This document shows positions 9,957 to 21,684 of a DNA stretch of 64,000 nucleotides, one piece after another. The stretch comes from Mycobacterium sp. UM_WGJ (GTDB lineage: Bacteria; Actinomycetota; Actinomycetes; Mycobacteriales; Mycobacteriaceae). The DNA is taken from assembly GCF_000455125.1 (NCBI RefSeq), contig NZ_AUWR01000008.1:62001-126000 (forward strand), given 5' to 3'. The notes under the pieces are model-generated. The model saw nothing but the letters and a program-made list of their open reading frames with translations. It did not search any database and was not told the origin of the DNA. The number at the start of each line of letters is the position of its first letter. Position 1 is the stretch's first letter. The translations under genes and the position numbers were made by a program.

Positions 9957-11122
9957 GCAGCAACGACAAGATCGAACTCCCTGACGACGCCGCACTGGCG
10001 ACGATGACCAACGACGAGCTGCTGGCTCTCGGCGGCAAGATCGACGGCGTCAACACCGTCTTCAAGGAGACTCGCTGGCCGGTCGAGGGCACTCGGGCCG
10101 AGAAGCGCGCCGAGCGCCGGATCGCGGCCTGGTTCCTGGCGGGTGGCGGCTTCGGACTGGCCCTGCTGCTGGTCTTCCTGTTCTGGCCCTGGGAGTACGC
10201 ACCGCTGGAGTCCCCGAACGGCTTCGCCTACTCGCTGGCCACTCCGCTGTACGGCTTGACCTTCGGTCTCTCGGTGCTGTGTATCGCGATCGGCGCGGTG
10301 CTGTTCGTCAAGAAGTTCATCCCCGAAGAGATCACCATCCAGGACCGTCACGACGGCAGCTCCCCCGAGATCGACCGGAAGACCGTGGCGGCCCAGCTGA
10401 CCGACGCGTTCGAGGGTTCGACCATCGGGAGGCGCAAGCTGCTGGGCGCGTCGCTGGGCGTCGGATTCGGCGCATTCGGTCTGGGCACCCTGGTGGCCGG
10501 CGCCGGTGGCCTGATCAAGAACCCCTGGAAGCCGGTCGTCGAAACCGCCGAAGGCAAGAAGGCCGCGCTGTGGACCTCCGGATGGACCCCGCGCTACCCC
10601 GGCGAGACCATCTACCTGGCCCGCGCGACCGGTCAGAGCACCAACTCACCGTTCGTCAAGATGCGGCCCGAGGACCTCGACGCCGGCGGCATGGAGACGG
10701 TGTTCCCGTGGCGCGAGTCCGACGGTGACGGCACCACCGAAGAATCGAACGAGAAGCTCACCGAGATCATGATGGGCGTCCGGAACCCGGTGATGCTGAT
10801 CCGCATCCGGCCCGACGACATGGCCAAGGTGGTCAAGCGCAAAGGCCAGGAGAGCTTCAACTACGGCGACTTCTTCGCCTACACCAAGATCTGCTCGCAC
10901 CTGGGTTGCCCCTCTTCCCTGTTCGAGCAGCAGACCTATCGGATCCTGTGCCCGTGCCACCAGTCGCAGTTCGACGCGCTGCACTTCGCCAAGCCGGTCT
11001 TCGGCCCGGCGGCTCGCGCCCTGGCACAGCTGCCGATCACCATTGACGCCAATGGGCATCTGGTCGCCAACGGCGACTTCATCGAACCTGTCGGACCGGC
11101 CTTCTGGGAGCGCACCTCATGA
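9953..11122 (+). CDS. qcrA: Rieske iron-sulfur subunit QcrA of the bcc complex
   Basis: A 389-residue Rieske protein with three N-terminal membrane helices (the third begins after [11 protein letters not shown], twin-arginine-like) and a C-terminal [2Fe-2S] domain. The cluster ligands are in CSHLGC and CPCHQSQFD. It takes electrons from menaquinol at the Qo site of QcrB and passes them to QcrC. The start ATG at 9953 overlaps the qcrC stop by ATGA, and the stop overlaps the next start the same way, so translation is coupled. Family length is about 390-430 residues. Confidence 0.95.
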   Translation: MSSNDKIELPDDAALATMTNDELLALGGKIDGVNTVFKETRWPVEGTRAEKRAERRIAAWFLAGGGFGLALLLVFLFWPWEYAPLESPNGFAYSLATPLYGLTFGLSVLCIAIGAVLFVKKFIPEEITIQDRHDGSSPEIDRKTVAAQLTDAFEGSTIGRRKLLGASLGVGFGAFGLGTLVAGAGGLIKNPWKPVVETAEGKKAALWTSGWTPRYPGETIYLARATGQSTNSPFVKMRPEDLDAGGMETVFPWRESDGDGTTEESNEKLTEIMMGVRNPVMLIRIRPDDMAKVVKRKGQESFNYGDFFAYTKICSHLGCPSSLFEQQTYRILCPCHQSQFDALHFAKPVFGPAARALAQLPITIDANGHLVANGDFIEPVGPAFWERTS

Positions 11123-12744
11123 GCCCTGCAATCGGCGACCTGCTCGCACGCCAAGCAGACGACATCGATACCCGGTACCACCCGGCCGCCGCCCTGCGCC
11201 GCCAGTTCAACAAGGTCTTCCCGACGCACTGGTCGTTCCTGCTCGGTGAGATCGCTCTGTACAGCTTCATCATCTTGCTGCTGTCCGGCGTCTACCTGAC
11301 GCTGTTCTTCGACCCGTCAATGGCCGAGGTCATCTACCACGGCGTCTACCAGCCGCTCAACGGCGTGCAGATGTCGCGGGCCTACGAATCGGCGCTGGAC
11401 ATCTCCTTCGAGGTCCGCGGCGGCCTGTTCGTCCGCCAGCTGCATCACTGGGCCGCGCTGATGTTCGCGGCGTCGATCATGGTGCACCTGGCGCGCATCT
11501 TCTTCACCGGCGCGTTCCGTCGGCCGCGTGAGGCGAACTGGGTGATCGGGTCGCTGCTGCTGATCCTGGCCATGTTCGAGGGCTACTTCGGTTACTCGCT
11601 GCCCGACGACCTGCTCTCCGGTATCGGTCTGCGCGCCGCGCTGTCCTCGATCACGCTGGGCATGCCGGTGATCGGCACCTGGCTGCACTGGGCGCTGTTC
11701 GGCGGCGACTTCCCGGGCACCATCCTGATCCCCCGGCTCTACGCGCTGCACATCCTGCTGATCCCGGGCATCATCCTGGCCCTGATCGGCGTGCACATGG
11801 CGCTGGTGTGGTTCCAGAAGCACACCCAGTTCCCCGGCCCGGGCCGCACCGAGACCAACGTCGTCGGCGTGCGCGTGCTGCCGGTCTTCGCGATCAAGTC
11901 GGGCGCGTTCTTCGCGATGATCACCGGCATCCTGGGCCTGATGGGCGGGTTGCTGCAGATCAACGCGATCTGGAACCTGGGACCCTACCGCCCCTCGCAG
12001 GTGTCGGCGGGTAGCCAGCCGGACTTCTACATGATGTGGACCGAGGGTCTGGCCCGTCTCTGGCCGGCCTGGGAGTTCTACCCCTTCGGTCACACCATTC
12101 CCGGTCCGGTCGGCGTCGCGCTGATCATGGGTGGCGTCTTCGGCTTGCTGATGGTCTACCCGTTCCTGGAGAAGAAGTTCACCGGCGACTACGCACACCA
12201 CAACCTGCTGCAGCGCCCCCGGGACGCTCCGGTCCGTACCGCGATCGGCGCCATGGCGATCAGCTTCTACATGGTGCTGACCCTGGCCGCGATGAACGAC
12301 ATCATCGCGTGGAAGTTCCACATCTCGCTGAATGCGACGACCTGGATCGGCCGTATCGGGATGGTGGTGCTGCCGCCGTTTATCTTCTTCATCACCTACC
12401 GGTGGTGCATCGGCCTGCAGCGCAGTGACCGTGACGTGCTCGAGCACGGTATCGAGACCGGCATCATCAAGCGGCTGCCGCACGGTGCTTACATCGAGCT
12501 GCACCAGCCGCTGGGCCCGGTCGACGACCACGGCCACCCGATTCCGCTGGAGTACGCCGGCGCGCCGCTGCCCAAGAAGATGAACAAGCTCGGCTCGGGC
12601 GGCGCTCCCGGTAGTGGCAGCTTCCTGACGGCCGACCCGGTCGAGGAAGACGCCGCGCTCACCGAGGCCGCACACGCCAGCGAGCGGCGTGCGCTGACCG
12701 CGCTGGCCGAGCACCAGGGCGGGGACACCAACGGTCACCACTAG
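11119..12744 (+). CDS. qcrB: Cytochrome b subunit QcrB of the bcc complex
   Basis: Cytochrome b of 541 residues with eight or nine membrane helices, housing haems bL and bH and the menaquinol oxidation site. Haem-ligand histidines fall in [22 protein letters not shown] and in the helix [26 protein letters not shown] (only the His positions are meant). The Qo loop shows [15 protein letters not shown] in place of the usual PEW. In mycobacteria this subunit is the target of imidazopyridine inhibitors. The start ATG at 11119 overlaps the qcrA stop. Its stop codon lies inside a 13-bp direct repeat. Confidence 0.96.
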   Translation: MSPAIGDLLARQADDIDTRYHPAAALRRQFNKVFPTHWSFLLGEIALYSFIILLLSGVYLTLFFDPSMAEVIYHGVYQPLNGVQMSRAYESALDISFEVRGGLFVRQLHHWAALMFAASIMVHLARIFFTGAFRRPREANWVIGSLLLILAMFEGYFGYSLPDDLLSGIGLRAALSSITLGMPVIGTWLHWALFGGDFPGTILIPRLYALHILLIPGIILALIGVHMALVWFQKHTQFPGPGRTETNVVGVRVLPVFAIKSGAFFAMITGILGLMGGLLQINAIWNLGPYRPSQVSAGSQPDFYMMWTEGLARLWPAWEFYPFGHTIPGPVGVALIMGGVFGLLMVYPFLEKKFTGDYAHHNLLQRPRDAPVRTAIGAMAISFYMVLTLAAMNDIIAWKFHISLNATTWIGRIGMVVLPPFIFFITYRWCIGLQRSDRDVLEHGIETGIIKRLPHGAYIELHQPLGPVDDHGHPIPLEYAGAPLPKKMNKLGSGGAPGSGSFLTADPVEEDAALTEAAHASERRALTALAEHQGGDTNGHH

Positions 12745-12807
12745 GTCTGACAAAGGCGACCCGCTTCGCCCGGCTCCGCCGCGCTTGCGATCGCCTAGGT
12801 CTGACAA
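12741..12807. repeat. 54-bp duplication/insertion at the qcrB stop codon
   Basis: CTAGGTCTGACAA occurs at 12741-12753, covering the qcrB stop, and again at 12795-12807. The 54-bp unit between their starts has an inner inverted pair, AGGCGA and TCGCCT, around a GC-rich core. It looks like a small dispersed element that duplicated its target. Confidence 0.6.
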
Positions 12808-13492
12808 CGGGTCCGAACCATCGGGCAGCCTGCGCGATCTCCTGCGCGGGCTGCCCGTTTTGGTTGGTGCCGCACCGGAATTCGATCCGGCGCAGGCACC
12901 GGCCGAGCCGGTCGCGCTGTTCGTCCGATGGCTGCTGCACGCTGTCGACAGCGGCGTCGCGGAACCTCATGCGATGACGTTGTCGACGGTCGGTGCGGTG
13001 GACGCGACGGGCCTGGCGCGGCCGTCGACGCGGGTGTTGATCCTCAAAGACGTCGATGCCGCCGGGTGGCATTTCGGGGTCAGCTCGGCCAGTCGCAAGG
13101 GCGCCGATCTTGCCCGCAATCCCGCTGTGTCACTGACGTTTTACTGGCCCTCGCTGGGCCGTCAGGTCAGGGTCGACGGCATGGCGCTGCCCGACCCGCC
13201 CGCGGTGACCGCCGATGACTTCCTGGCCCGCTCGCAAGACGCTCGGGCGATGGTGCTCACCGGCCGGCAGAGCGAGCCCTACGCAGATCCGACAGAGATC
13301 AGCGAGGCACTCGCCAAGGCGCATCTGGAGCTTGAGCGCTCCCCCGCCCTGGTGCCCGCCGAGTGGACGTCGTATGCGGTACGGGCCGAGGCCGTCGAAT
13401 TCTGGCAGGCCGACGCCACGCGCCGGCACCGCAGGCTGCGGTACGAACGGGACGGCGACGCGAGCTGGTCAACGACGCTGCTCTGGCCGTAG
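12785..13492 (+). CDS. Pyridoxamine 5'-phosphate oxidase family protein
   Basis: A 235-residue FMN-binding split-barrel protein of the PNPOx/PhzG type. Visible features are the FMN-binding strand RPSTRVLILKDVDAAGW, the segment SSASRKGADLARNPAVSLTFYW and a C-terminal WQADATRRHRRLRY resembling the family's dimer and active-site tail. True PdxH makes pyridoxal 5'-phosphate; whether this protein does that or oxidises another substrate cannot be told. The frame opens at TTG 12785, inside the 54-bp repeat unit, with no clear ribosome site, so the start is uncertain and the first residues may be untranslated. I do not recall a gene at this place in M. tuberculosis. Confidence 0.75.
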   Translation: MRSPRSDNGSEPSGSLRDLLRGLPVLVGAAPEFDPAQAPAEPVALFVRWLLHAVDSGVAEPHAMTLSTVGAVDATGLARPSTRVLILKDVDAAGWHFGVSSASRKGADLARNPAVSLTFYWPSLGRQVRVDGMALPDPPAVTADDFLARSQDARAMVLTGRQSEPYADPTEISEALAKAHLELERSPALVPAEWTSYAVRAEAVEFWQADATRRHRRLRYERDGDASWSTTLLWP

Positions 13493-13527
13493 CCGAGCAC
13501 GCCGCGACAATGGCGCCGTTGGGGCGC

Positions 13528-14169
13528 TCAGCCGAACCGAGACGGCAGTTCCAGTACTTCACCCAGCCTGCGCAGGTACAGCCAGGGAATGACCGGCATG
13601 GCGGCAGCGCCGACCCCCGCCAACCCGTAGCAGACCCACGAGCCGGTGTCCTTGCCGACGGCCATCAGATAGGTGGCCAAGGCGACCAAGGTCAACGCAC
13701 CACCCACCGCGATGGCCAGCACTGTGATGCCACGCAGCAACACCCGGTCCACTTGAGCCTGATTAGGCAGCACCTGGCGGGTGCCGGCCGCCCGCCGGCC
13801 CGGAGCGTCGAACCCGGGCTGCTGAAGCGGAGCGTCCTGGGCGGTCGGGCGCGGCGGCTTGGCCGGCGCCTGGGGCGGAAATCCTGGAGGCCGCGACGGG
13901 ACGGGCTGGCGCGCCCGCAGCAACACCGGGATGGCCGCCAGGATGACCAACGCCGAGGCGCCGATCACGATGTAGAGCAGGCCGCTGTGCGAGCTCTCGG
14001 TCGGCTCGTGAAAACCCCGCCCGAGATCTACCAGCGCCACCGTGGCCGCCACGCTCATGCCGAGCAGCGTCAGCCAGGTCGCGGCGCACGCGCCCAGCAA
14101 TATGCGGTCAGTAACCTCCGGGGACTGCCCCGGTCGAATGAATCGATCTACCATGTTCCCGCCGGTCAT
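13528..14169 (-). CDS. Conserved membrane protein, Rv2197c-like
   Basis: A 213-residue membrane protein of unknown function. Two pairs of membrane helices ([40 protein letters not shown], then [20 protein letters not shown] and a last one before [12 protein letters not shown]) flank a Pro-rich cytoplasmic loop of about 45 residues. The start at 14169 overlaps the mmpS3 stop by ATGA; an ATG at 14154, with GGCGGG before it, gives a length closer to the homologue. It lies between mmpS3 and the qcr operon, and is probably transcribed with mmpS3. Confidence 0.8.
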   Translation of the reverse strand: MTGGNMVDRFIRPGQSPEVTDRILLGACAATWLTLLGMSVAATVALVDLGRGFHEPTESSHSGLLYIVIGASALVILAAIPVLLRARQPVPSRPPGFPPQAPAKPPRPTAQDAPLQQPGFDAPGRRAAGTRQVLPNQAQVDRVLLRGITVLAIAVGGALTLVALATYLMAVGKDTGSWVCYGLAGVGAAAMPVIPWLYLRRLGEVLELPSRFG

Positions 14170-15077
14170 CCGCAGCTCGTCGCCGGTGCGTCATTGCTGT
14201 TGGAGAACAACACCCTACCGTCACTGCTGGTGATCGAGCAGTTGAGTTTGCTCAGCCGCAGCATGCTGGTCGCCTCCACCGAGCCGATCTCCGACTGGGA
14301 GATCGGGGTCAGGGTCAGCGACCAGGGGATGTAGGCGTTGCGCTGGGTGCGACGTTGCCCGGAGGCATCCACGTAGGTGATCGTGATCTGGTCGAACGGC
14401 GCTTTGGTGCCGGTCACCGAGTACGTCACCTGCAGCGGCTTCGGCGGCGTGGTCGTGGTGGTCTCCTGCGTCGTGGTCGATGGCTCCGGTGCCGGCTCCT
14501 CGCTCGGCGGCGGCGGGGGCGGCGGCTCTTCGCTGCTCGGCGGCGGCGGGGGCGGCGGTTCCTCGCTGCTCGGCGGCGGAGGCGGCGGCACCGTGGTGCT
14601 GGTGCTGGTCCGGGTGATCTCGTCCTGTACCGGCGGCACCGAGACGGTGCTGCTCGTGGTGGCCGGCGTGGCCAGATCGCGGGTTTCGGTGCGGGCGAAC
14701 AGCAGTGCCACCGACACCACCAGCGAGACCGCGGCGATGATCACGGTGACACCGACCACCCACGGCCACCGTGGTGTCTTCGCGCCCGGCTCCGGTTCGT
14801 CGGGCACGTCGTAGTTGTCGTAGTCGTAGAGCCGCGGATCCACCGGCACGTAGGGGCCGCTCAAAAACTGCTCGGATTCGGGCGCCGAGTAAGCCTGCGA
14901 ATACGCGGTGCTGTCTGCCCGCGCGGCGGCCGGAGTTGCCGTCACATCGTCCAGTGGCTGAATCTCCCCGCCCGCGCCCGCGTCGGGGGCCATGTCAGCG
15001 GCTGCGTCCGGGGCCGGCTGACCGTTGCCGGAGCCCTCGTCTCCAGAGCCCGCCTCTGGGGGATTCGGCCCGCTCAT
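14166..15077 (-). CDS. mmpS3: Membrane protein MmpS3
   Basis: A 303-residue protein with one membrane helix ([20 protein letters not shown]) near residue 115. The N-terminus is a cytoplasmic, acidic, Gly/Ala-rich segment. After the helix comes a low-complexity stalk with three [11 protein letters not shown]-type blocks and Thr-rich runs, then an MmpS C-terminal domain of about 95 residues ending in a Cys (TSCG) that can pair with the Cys in LNCSIT. MmpS proteins usually work with MmpL transporters; MmpS3 has no partner here and in mycobacteria has been tied to cell envelope growth. The repeat number of the proline blocks is likely to vary between strains. Confidence 0.9.
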   Translation of the reverse strand: MSGPNPPEAGSGDEGSGNGQPAPDAAADMAPDAGAGGEIQPLDDVTATPAAARADSTAYSQAYSAPESEQFLSGPYVPVDPRLYDYDNYDVPDEPEPGAKTPRWPWVVGVTVIIAAVSLVVSVALLFARTETRDLATPATTSSTVSVPPVQDEITRTSTSTTVPPPPPPSSEEPPPPPPPSSEEPPPPPPPSEEPAPEPSTTTQETTTTTPPKPLQVTYSVTGTKAPFDQITITYVDASGQRRTQRNAYIPWSLTLTPISQSEIGSVEATSMLRLSKLNCSITSSDGRVLFSNSNDAPATSCG

Positions 15078-15207
15078 TCCCGCCTATCCTTTTCAAACCG
15101 CCGCGCCACGACCTGACCGGTTGCGGTCGACATCAACCACCGTTGGTCATTGTGCATCGGCAACCCTACCCAAGCGGGTCGACACGGCGGCCGCGGCGGA
15201 GATCCGG

Positions 15208-15627
15208 TCAGTGTTTCTCGGCGCCGATGTAGTACTCGAAGACCAGTCCGGCCACGCTCGACAACACGAACGCCACGCCGGCGGCGATCAGCCACGGCAG
15301 CCACAGCGCGATCCCGACGGCCGCCACCGACCCGGACAGCGCGATCAGGATGGGCCACCAGCTGTGCGGGCTGAAGAAGCCCAGCTCGCCGGCGCCGTCA
15401 CTGACTTCGGCCGCCTCGTAGTCCTCGGGACGGGTGTCCAGCCGGCGGGCCACGAACCGGAAGAAGGTGGCCACGATCATGGCCATCATGCCGGTCAGGA
15501 ACAGCGCGGTGGTGCCGGCCCATTCCACACCGCCGGTGGCGAACTTCCCGGTCAGCACCGCGTAGATCACGCCGACCACCAGGAAGAAGGTGGCGACGAA
15601 CTCGAACAGCCTGGATTCGATGCGCAT
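15208..15627 (-). CDS. ctaF: Cytochrome c oxidase subunit IV (CtaF)
   Basis: A 139-residue actinobacterial subunit IV of aa3 oxidase, equal in length to Rv2199c. It has four predicted helices: [54 protein letters not shown] and [19 protein letters not shown]. It starts with ATG at 15627, ten bases after ctaC, and is clearly its operon partner. Its role is structural in the oxidase of the inner membrane. Confidence 0.93.
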   Translation of the reverse strand: MRIESRLFEFVATFFLVVGVIYAVLTGKFATGGVEWAGTTALFLTGMMAMIVATFFRFVARRLDTRPEDYEAAEVSDGAGELGFFSPHSWWPILIALSGSVAAVGIALWLPWLIAAGVAFVLSSVAGLVFEYYIGAEKH

Positions 15628-15637
15628 GCGGTTGTCC

Positions 15638-16699
15638 CTACTTGTTGCTGGCTTGCGGGGCTAGCAGGCCACGGCGGCTGTCGAACGGGAACGTGGTGGT
15701 CGCCAGTGGGTCCTGTCCGATTGCCTCCAGCGCCTCGGCGTTGGTCTTCCCGGCGATGCGCTGGTCCAGATAGGCCTTGAAGTCATTGGGCGAGACCACC
15801 CGGACCTCGAAGTTCATCATCGCGTGGTAGGTGCCGCACATCTCGGCGCAGTGGCCGACGAACGCGCCTTCCTTGGTGATCTCGGCGACCTGGAAGGTGT
15901 TCACCTGGTTGTTGCGCTCGGGCCAGGCGATGACGTCACGCTTGAACAGGAACTCGGGCACCCAGAAGGAGTGGATGACGTCGGCCGAGTTGAGCACGAA
16001 CTCGATACGCTTGCCACTGGGCAGCACCAGCACCGGGATCTCGCCGGTGGTGCCCACCGTCTCGATCTTGTCGAAGTTCAGGTAGGTGCGGTCCTCGGCG
16101 TTGAGTCCCTGGATCGGCCCGACCAGTTCCTCGCCGTGCGCGTCCACGCCCTCGGGCTTGGAGACCATATCCGCCTTGCGATCCGGGTCCGATCCGTCGT
16201 AGCCGCGGATGGTGCCGTCGTGGAAGTCGACCTTCTGGTAACCGAACTTCCAGTTCCACTGGAAGGCGGTGACGTCGACGACCACCTCGGGGTTGGGCTC
16301 GTGGTGCAGCATCTTCTCCTGCACGACGACGGTGAAGTAGAAGATCACCGCGACGGCCAGGAACGGCAGGACGGTGAGTCCGAGCTCCAGCGGCATGTTG
16401 TAGCCGAACTGGCGCGGCAGCTCGGTGTCGGTCGCCTTCTTGCGGTGGAAGATCATCGACCAGAAGATCATTCCCCAGACGAGCCCACCGATCACCACCG
16501 AAGCGATGACCATGCCGATCCACAGCTGGTAGTTGGCCTCAGCCTCCGGCGTGATGCCCTTGGGCCAGCCGAAGCCGACCACATCGGTCCAATCGACGCT
16601 GCAACCGCTGAGCGTCACCGCCAGCAGTCCGAGCACGCTGACCGCGGTCAGCGGTCGACGCAGACGGCGATGTGCAACGCCCTGCCCGCGACGTGTCAC
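15638..16699 (-). CDS. ctaC: Cytochrome c oxidase subunit II CtaC
   Basis: A 353-residue lipoprotein subunit of aa3 oxidase that accepts electrons at the CuA centre. The signal peptide ends in the lipobox TLSGC. Two membrane helices follow ([20 protein letters not shown] and [20 protein letters not shown]), then a periplasmic cupredoxin domain with the CuA ligands in IHSFWVPEF and [14 protein letters not shown]. The start is GTG 16699, preceded by GAGGAGG seven bases upstream; a GTG at 16720 in the same frame is less likely. It is divergent from asnB across about 210 bp that must hold both promoters. Confidence 0.95.
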   Translation of the reverse strand: MTRRGQGVAHRRLRRPLTAVSVLGLLAVTLSGCSVDWTDVVGFGWPKGITPEAEANYQLWIGMVIASVVIGGLVWGMIFWSMIFHRKKATDTELPRQFGYNMPLELGLTVLPFLAVAVIFYFTVVVQEKMLHHEPNPEVVVDVTAFQWNWKFGYQKVDFHDGTIRGYDGSDPDRKADMVSKPEGVDAHGEELVGPIQGLNAEDRTYLNFDKIETVGTTGEIPVLVLPSGKRIEFVLNSADVIHSFWVPEFLFKRDVIAWPERNNQVNTFQVAEITKEGAFVGHCAEMCGTYHAMMNFEVRVVSPNDFKAYLDQRIAGKTNAEALEAIGQDPLATTTFPFDSRRGLLAPQASNK

Positions 16700-16913
16700 G
16701 TTGGTGCCTCCTCGAGTCACAGAACGGGCCGACTGACCCGGCGGAGCAGTCGAATACTACGCAGCGTAGACCACCCGGATCACCGAGGTTCGATGTACCT
16801 GCCGGTTGGCCACCCTGTGTGTTGACCGCCTCAGCTGACTCCACCGGTTCTGCGCGGGCCTACATGGGCCTTCGCAGTTCAGCGCCGATACCGGTGCGGC
16901 ATACTGGGACCCG

Positions 16914-18860
16914 ATGTGTGGACTGCTGGCCTTCGTGTGTGCCCCGGCCGGCACAACACCCGGCCCCGATGTGGCCGAAGTCGCCGACGCGGTATCGCGC
17001 GCAACCCACCTGATGCGCCACCGCGGCCCGGATGAGCCAGGCGGCATCTGGGCCGGCGACCGGGTGGTGTTCGGGTTCAACCGGCTGTCGTTCATCGACA
17101 TCGCCCATTCGCACCAGCCCATGCGGTGGGGTCCGCCAGAGGCGCCGGAGCGCTACGAACTGGTGTTCAACGGCGAGATCTACAACTACCTGGAGCTGCG
17201 CGAAGAGCTGGCCGCCGAGCACGGTGCGGTGTTCGCCACCGACGGCGACGGCGAGGCGATCGTCGCGGGCTACCACTATTGGGGCACCGAGGTGCTGTCG
17301 CGGTTGCGCGGCATGTTCGCCTTCGCGGTGTGGGACACCGTGGCCGGCGAGCTGTTCTGCGCCCGCGACCCGTTCGGGATCAAGCCGCTGTTCGTGGCGT
17401 CCGGCCCGGGCGGCACGGTGGTGGGCAGCGAGAAGAAGTGCCTGCTGGACCTCGCCGACGTGGTCGGCTTCGACACCTCCATCGACGCCCGCGCTCTGCA
17501 GCATTACACGGTGCTGCAGTACGTGCCGGAACCGGAGACGCTGCACCTCGGCATACGCCGGCTGGAATCGGGTTGCTACGCCCGGATTCGGCCCGGAGGC
17601 ACTCCGGAGGCCACCCGCTACTTCCGGCCGCGGTTCGACGCCACCCCGATCACCCGCGACACCGAGCAGGCGCGCTACGACGAGATCACCGCCGTCCTGG
17701 AGGATTCGGTCGCCAAACACATGCGGGCCGACGTCACCGTCGGCGCGTTCCTGTCCGGCGGGATCGACTCCACCGCGATCGCGGCACTGGCGATGCGCCA
17801 CAACCCCAAACTGATCACCTTCACCACCGGGTTCGAGCGGGAGGGCTTCTCCGAGGTCGACGTCGCCGCGGCCTCCGCCGAGGCGATCGGTGCCCGGCAC
17901 GTGGTCAAGGTGGTCAGCCCGGCCGAGTTCGTCGCGGCCCTGCCCGAGATCGTCTGGTACCTCGACGACCCGGTCGCCGACCCCGCCCTGGTCCCGCTGT
18001 ACTTCATCGCCGCCGAAGCCCGCAAGCACGTCAAGGTGGTGCTCTCCGGCGAAGGCGCCGACGAATTGTTCGGCGGCTACACGATCTATCGAGAGCCGCT
18101 GTCGCTGCGACCGTTCGATTACCTGCCGGCACCGGTGCGCCGATCCCTGGGCAAGGCGTCGCGGCCGTTGCCCGAGGGAATGCGTGGCAAGAGCCTGCTG
18201 CACCGCGGGTCGCTCTCGCTGCAAGAGCGCTACTACGGCAACGCACGCAGCTTCTCGGACGAGCAACTGCGTGCGGTGCTGCCGGGCTTCTCCCCCGACT
18301 GGACCCACACCGACGTCACCGCCCCGGTGTACGCCGAATCCGCCGGTTGGGACCCGGTGGCCCGAATGCAGCACATCGACCTGTTCACCTGGCTGCGCGG
18401 CGACATCCTGGTCAAGGCCGACAAGATGACGATGGCCAATTCACTGGAGCTGCGGGTGCCGTTCTTGGACCCCGAGGTGTTCGCGGTGGCGTCGCGCCTG
18501 CCGGTGTCGGCCAAGATCACCCGCACCACCACCAAGTACGCGCTGCGCCGTGCGCTGGAGCCGATCATTCCGGCGCATGTACTGCACCGCCCCAAGCTCG
18601 GCTTCCCGGTGCCGCTGCGGCACTGGCTGCGGGCCGGTGAGTTGCTGGAGTGGGCGTACGCCACGGTGGACGCCACCGGCGCCGACCACCTGATCGATGT
18701 CGCCGCGGTGCGCACGATGCTCGACGAGCACCGCGTCGGCACCGCCGATCACAGCCGTCGGCTCTGGACCGTGCTGATCTTCATGCTGTGGCACGCCATC
18801 TTCGTCGAGCACACCGTGGTGCCGACCATCCGGGAGCCGGACTATCCCGTGCGGCTTTAA
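16914..18860 (+). CDS. asnB: Asparagine synthetase (glutamine-hydrolysing) AsnB
   Basis: A 648-residue class II amidotransferase. The mature enzyme begins at Cys2 (MCGLLAF), the glutaminase nucleophile, with RHRGPDE and FNGEIYNY of the Ntn domain after it. The C-terminal synthetase shows the PP-loop FLSGGIDST, SGEGADELFGGY and KADKMTMAN. It converts aspartate, glutamine and ATP to asparagine; in mycobacteria such enzymes are also considered for amidation of peptidoglycan precursors. The gene sits alone on this strand and ends at a strong hairpin shared with the converging adoK. Confidence 0.93.
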   Translation: MCGLLAFVCAPAGTTPGPDVAEVADAVSRATHLMRHRGPDEPGGIWAGDRVVFGFNRLSFIDIAHSHQPMRWGPPEAPERYELVFNGEIYNYLELREELAAEHGAVFATDGDGEAIVAGYHYWGTEVLSRLRGMFAFAVWDTVAGELFCARDPFGIKPLFVASGPGGTVVGSEKKCLLDLADVVGFDTSIDARALQHYTVLQYVPEPETLHLGIRRLESGCYARIRPGGTPEATRYFRPRFDATPITRDTEQARYDEITAVLEDSVAKHMRADVTVGAFLSGGIDSTAIAALAMRHNPKLITFTTGFEREGFSEVDVAAASAEAIGARHVVKVVSPAEFVAALPEIVWYLDDPVADPALVPLYFIAAEARKHVKVVLSGEGADELFGGYTIYREPLSLRPFDYLPAPVRRSLGKASRPLPEGMRGKSLLHRGSLSLQERYYGNARSFSDEQLRAVLPGFSPDWTHTDVTAPVYAESAGWDPVARMQHIDLFTWLRGDILVKADKMTMANSLELRVPFLDPEVFAVASRLPVSAKITRTTTKYALRRALEPIIPAHVLHRPKLGFPVPLRHWLRAGELLEWAYATVDATGADHLIDVAAVRTMLDEHRVGTADHSRRLWTVLIFMLWHAIFVEHTVVPTIREPDYPVRL

Positions 18861-18866
18861 CCTCCG

Positions 18867-18924
18867 CGAGCAGACGCAAAAGCCCCCTGATTCGGCATGA
18901 ATAGGGGGCCTTTGCGTCTGCTCG
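18867..18924. terminator. Bidirectional terminator hairpin between asnB and adoK
   Basis: A near-perfect inverted repeat: CGAGCAGACGCAAA (18867-18880) pairs with 18911-18924, and GCCCCCT (18882-18888) with 18903-18909, separated by one mismatch and a 14-base loop. The stem exceeds 20 bp and lies between two converging genes, so it can serve both. There is no long U-run. Confidence 0.8.
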
Positions 18925-18931
18925 GCAAGAT

Positions 18932-19927
<996 letters not shown>

Positions 19928-20029
19928 TCACCGTTGGGCCTGGATGTGGGTACCCACGGTAGCGGCCCGGTACCACCGGTTCGCCGCCGGGCAGCACAAA
20001 ACCCCCGGCGTTCAGGTGAAATCAGGTGC

Positions 20030-20386
20030 TCAGTTGAACGAGTCGCCGCACGAGCACGAGCCGCCGGCGTTGGGGTTCTCGATGGTGAAGCCCTGCTTGT
20101 CGATCTGGTCGGCGTAGCCGATCTCGGCGCCCTGCAGGTATGGCGCGCTCATCCGGTCCACGGTCAACGTGACGCCGTTGAACTCCGCGACCACGTCACC
20201 GTCAAGGCTGCGGTCGTCGAAGAACAGGTTGTAGCGCAGGCCCGCGCAGCCGCCGGGCTGGACCGAGATCCGCAGGGTCAGGTCGTCACGACCCTCCTGT
20301 TCCAGCAGCGCCTTCACCTTGGCCGCAGCCTCATCGGTCAAGACCACGCCGTGAGACTCGGTGGTCGACTGATCCTGAACAGTCAT
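20030..20386 (-). CDS. erpA: A-type iron-sulfur carrier (ErpA/IscA family)
   Basis: A 118-residue HesB/IscA protein that receives Fe-S clusters from the SUF scaffold and passes them to apoproteins. The three conserved cysteines are present: one in QPGGCAGLRY and two in the C-terminal SCSCGDSFN. Length equals Rv2204c. It stands alone between adoK and the glycerate kinase gene. The nearby LipA, a two-cluster radical SAM enzyme, is a plausible client, but that is inference. Confidence 0.9.
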   Translation of the reverse strand: MTVQDQSTTESHGVVLTDEAAAKVKALLEQEGRDDLTLRISVQPGGCAGLRYNLFFDDRSLDGDVVAEFNGVTLTVDRMSAPYLQGAEIGYADQIDKQGFTIENPNAGGSCSCGDSFN

Positions 20387-20487
20387 TGCGTCTCCCTATT
20401 GCGGTTGTTCATGGGGGCGGGTCCGGCCTCGACTCGAGGCGCTCGAACCCACCAGAACAACGATACCCTGCGCCAACGTGTTCCCTA

Positions 20488-21615
20488 TCACCCCGGCGAA
20501 GCCGCAGGACGGCCACCGATCTGTGCCGCCGTCACGCTGGTCAGCCCGATCAGCTGGTTGGCCGCGTCAACCAGGGCCAGCCGCACGGAGCCGGCGTAGT
20601 CGGCGATCGCCCGGGCGGCCACCACCCCGGCCGACCGCAGTGCGGGTTCGTCCAGGCTGATCTGTCCGGCCAGCACCAGCAGCGGCATCTCCCGCGCCCG
20701 GGCCGCGGCCGCCAGCGAACCGACCACTTTTCCGTGCAGTGACTGCTGGTCGAAGTGGCCCTCGCCGGTGACCAGGACGTCGGCGTCGGCGAGCGCTGCC
20801 TCCAAACCGGTGTGGCGGGCCACGATCGCGGACCCGGATTCGACGGTGCCGCCCAGGGCCAGCATGGCGGCTCCGATTCCCCCGGCCGCCCCGGCGCCCG
20901 ACGCGGCGCTGGCCTCCCATCCGGCCGCGGCGTCCAGTTCGGTCGCCCACGCGGCCAGCCGGCTCTCGAGGACCGCGACCGTGGCGGCGTCGGCGCCCTT
21001 CTGCGGCCCGAACACGCGGGCCGAGCCCCACGGGCCCAGCAGCGGATGTTCCACGTCGCACGCGGCGACCAACTCGACTCCGGCGAGCCGTCGGCGTCCC
21101 GCGGCCAGGCCGCCCAGTTCATCGACCATGCCGCGACCACCGTCGGTGCAGGCACTGCCGCCGAGCCCGACGACGATTCGCTGCGCCCCGGCCGCCAGCG
21201 CCGCGGCGACGAGCTGTCCCACCCCCATGCTGTGGGCGAGCAGCGCCGTCCGGGACGACGGTGGTTCGCCGAGCACTCCCAACCCGCAGGCTTGGGCGCA
21301 TTCCAGATAAGCCGTGCTGGTTGTCGCGTCCCAGACCCACTCGGCGTCGACCGGGTCATCCAGCGGTCCGCTGACCCGTGTCTGCTGCAGCGTGCCCAGC
21401 GCGGTGGCCAGCACCGCGACGAAGCCCGGGCCCCCGTCGGACTGCGGTGCGATCGCCAGCCGGTCCTGCGGCCGGCTGCGATGCCAGCCCGTCGAGATGG
21501 CGGCGGCGGCCTGCACCGCGGTCAGAGTCTCGCCGAAACAGTCCGGCGCGATGAGCACCCGAAGCATCCGCGCCCGAGGTCCGGCCGAGCCGCCGGAACC
21601 CGGGTGATCAGCCAT
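20488..21615 (-). CDS. Glycerate kinase (GlxK family)
   Basis: A protein of 375 residues from ATG 21615, or 359 from ATG 21567 ([17 protein letters not shown]); the shorter form matches Rv2205c better and neither has a convincing ribosome site. It transfers phosphate from ATP to D-glycerate, usually at C2, to feed lower glycolysis. Family motifs are [11 protein letters not shown], the substrate loop [32 protein letters not shown] and the ATP region [15 protein letters not shown]. It lies divergent from the DUF3043 gene. Confidence 0.88.
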   Translation of the reverse strand: MADHPGSGGSAGPRARMLRVLIAPDCFGETLTAVQAAAAISTGWHRSRPQDRLAIAPQSDGGPGFVAVLATALGTLQQTRVSGPLDDPVDAEWVWDATTSTAYLECAQACGLGVLGEPPSSRTALLAHSMGVGQLVAAALAAGAQRIVVGLGGSACTDGGRGMVDELGGLAAGRRRLAGVELVAACDVEHPLLGPWGSARVFGPQKGADAATVAVLESRLAAWATELDAAAGWEASAASGAGAAGGIGAAMLALGGTVESGSAIVARHTGLEAALADADVLVTGEGHFDQQSLHGKVVGSLAAAARAREMPLLVLAGQISLDEPALRSAGVVAARAIADYAGSVRLALVDAANQLIGLTSVTAAQIGGRPAASPG

Positions 21616-21684
21616 CTGTGCAGCGTATCGAGCCGCGCGGACGGCACCGCAAGCCGGGCGGACCGGGCAAGTAATCTGGCGGGC

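Noticed and set aside
11317-12807. A 496-codon frame on the minus strand
   Set aside because: Antisense to qcrB, composed mainly of Gln, His, Asp and Arg, without domain features.
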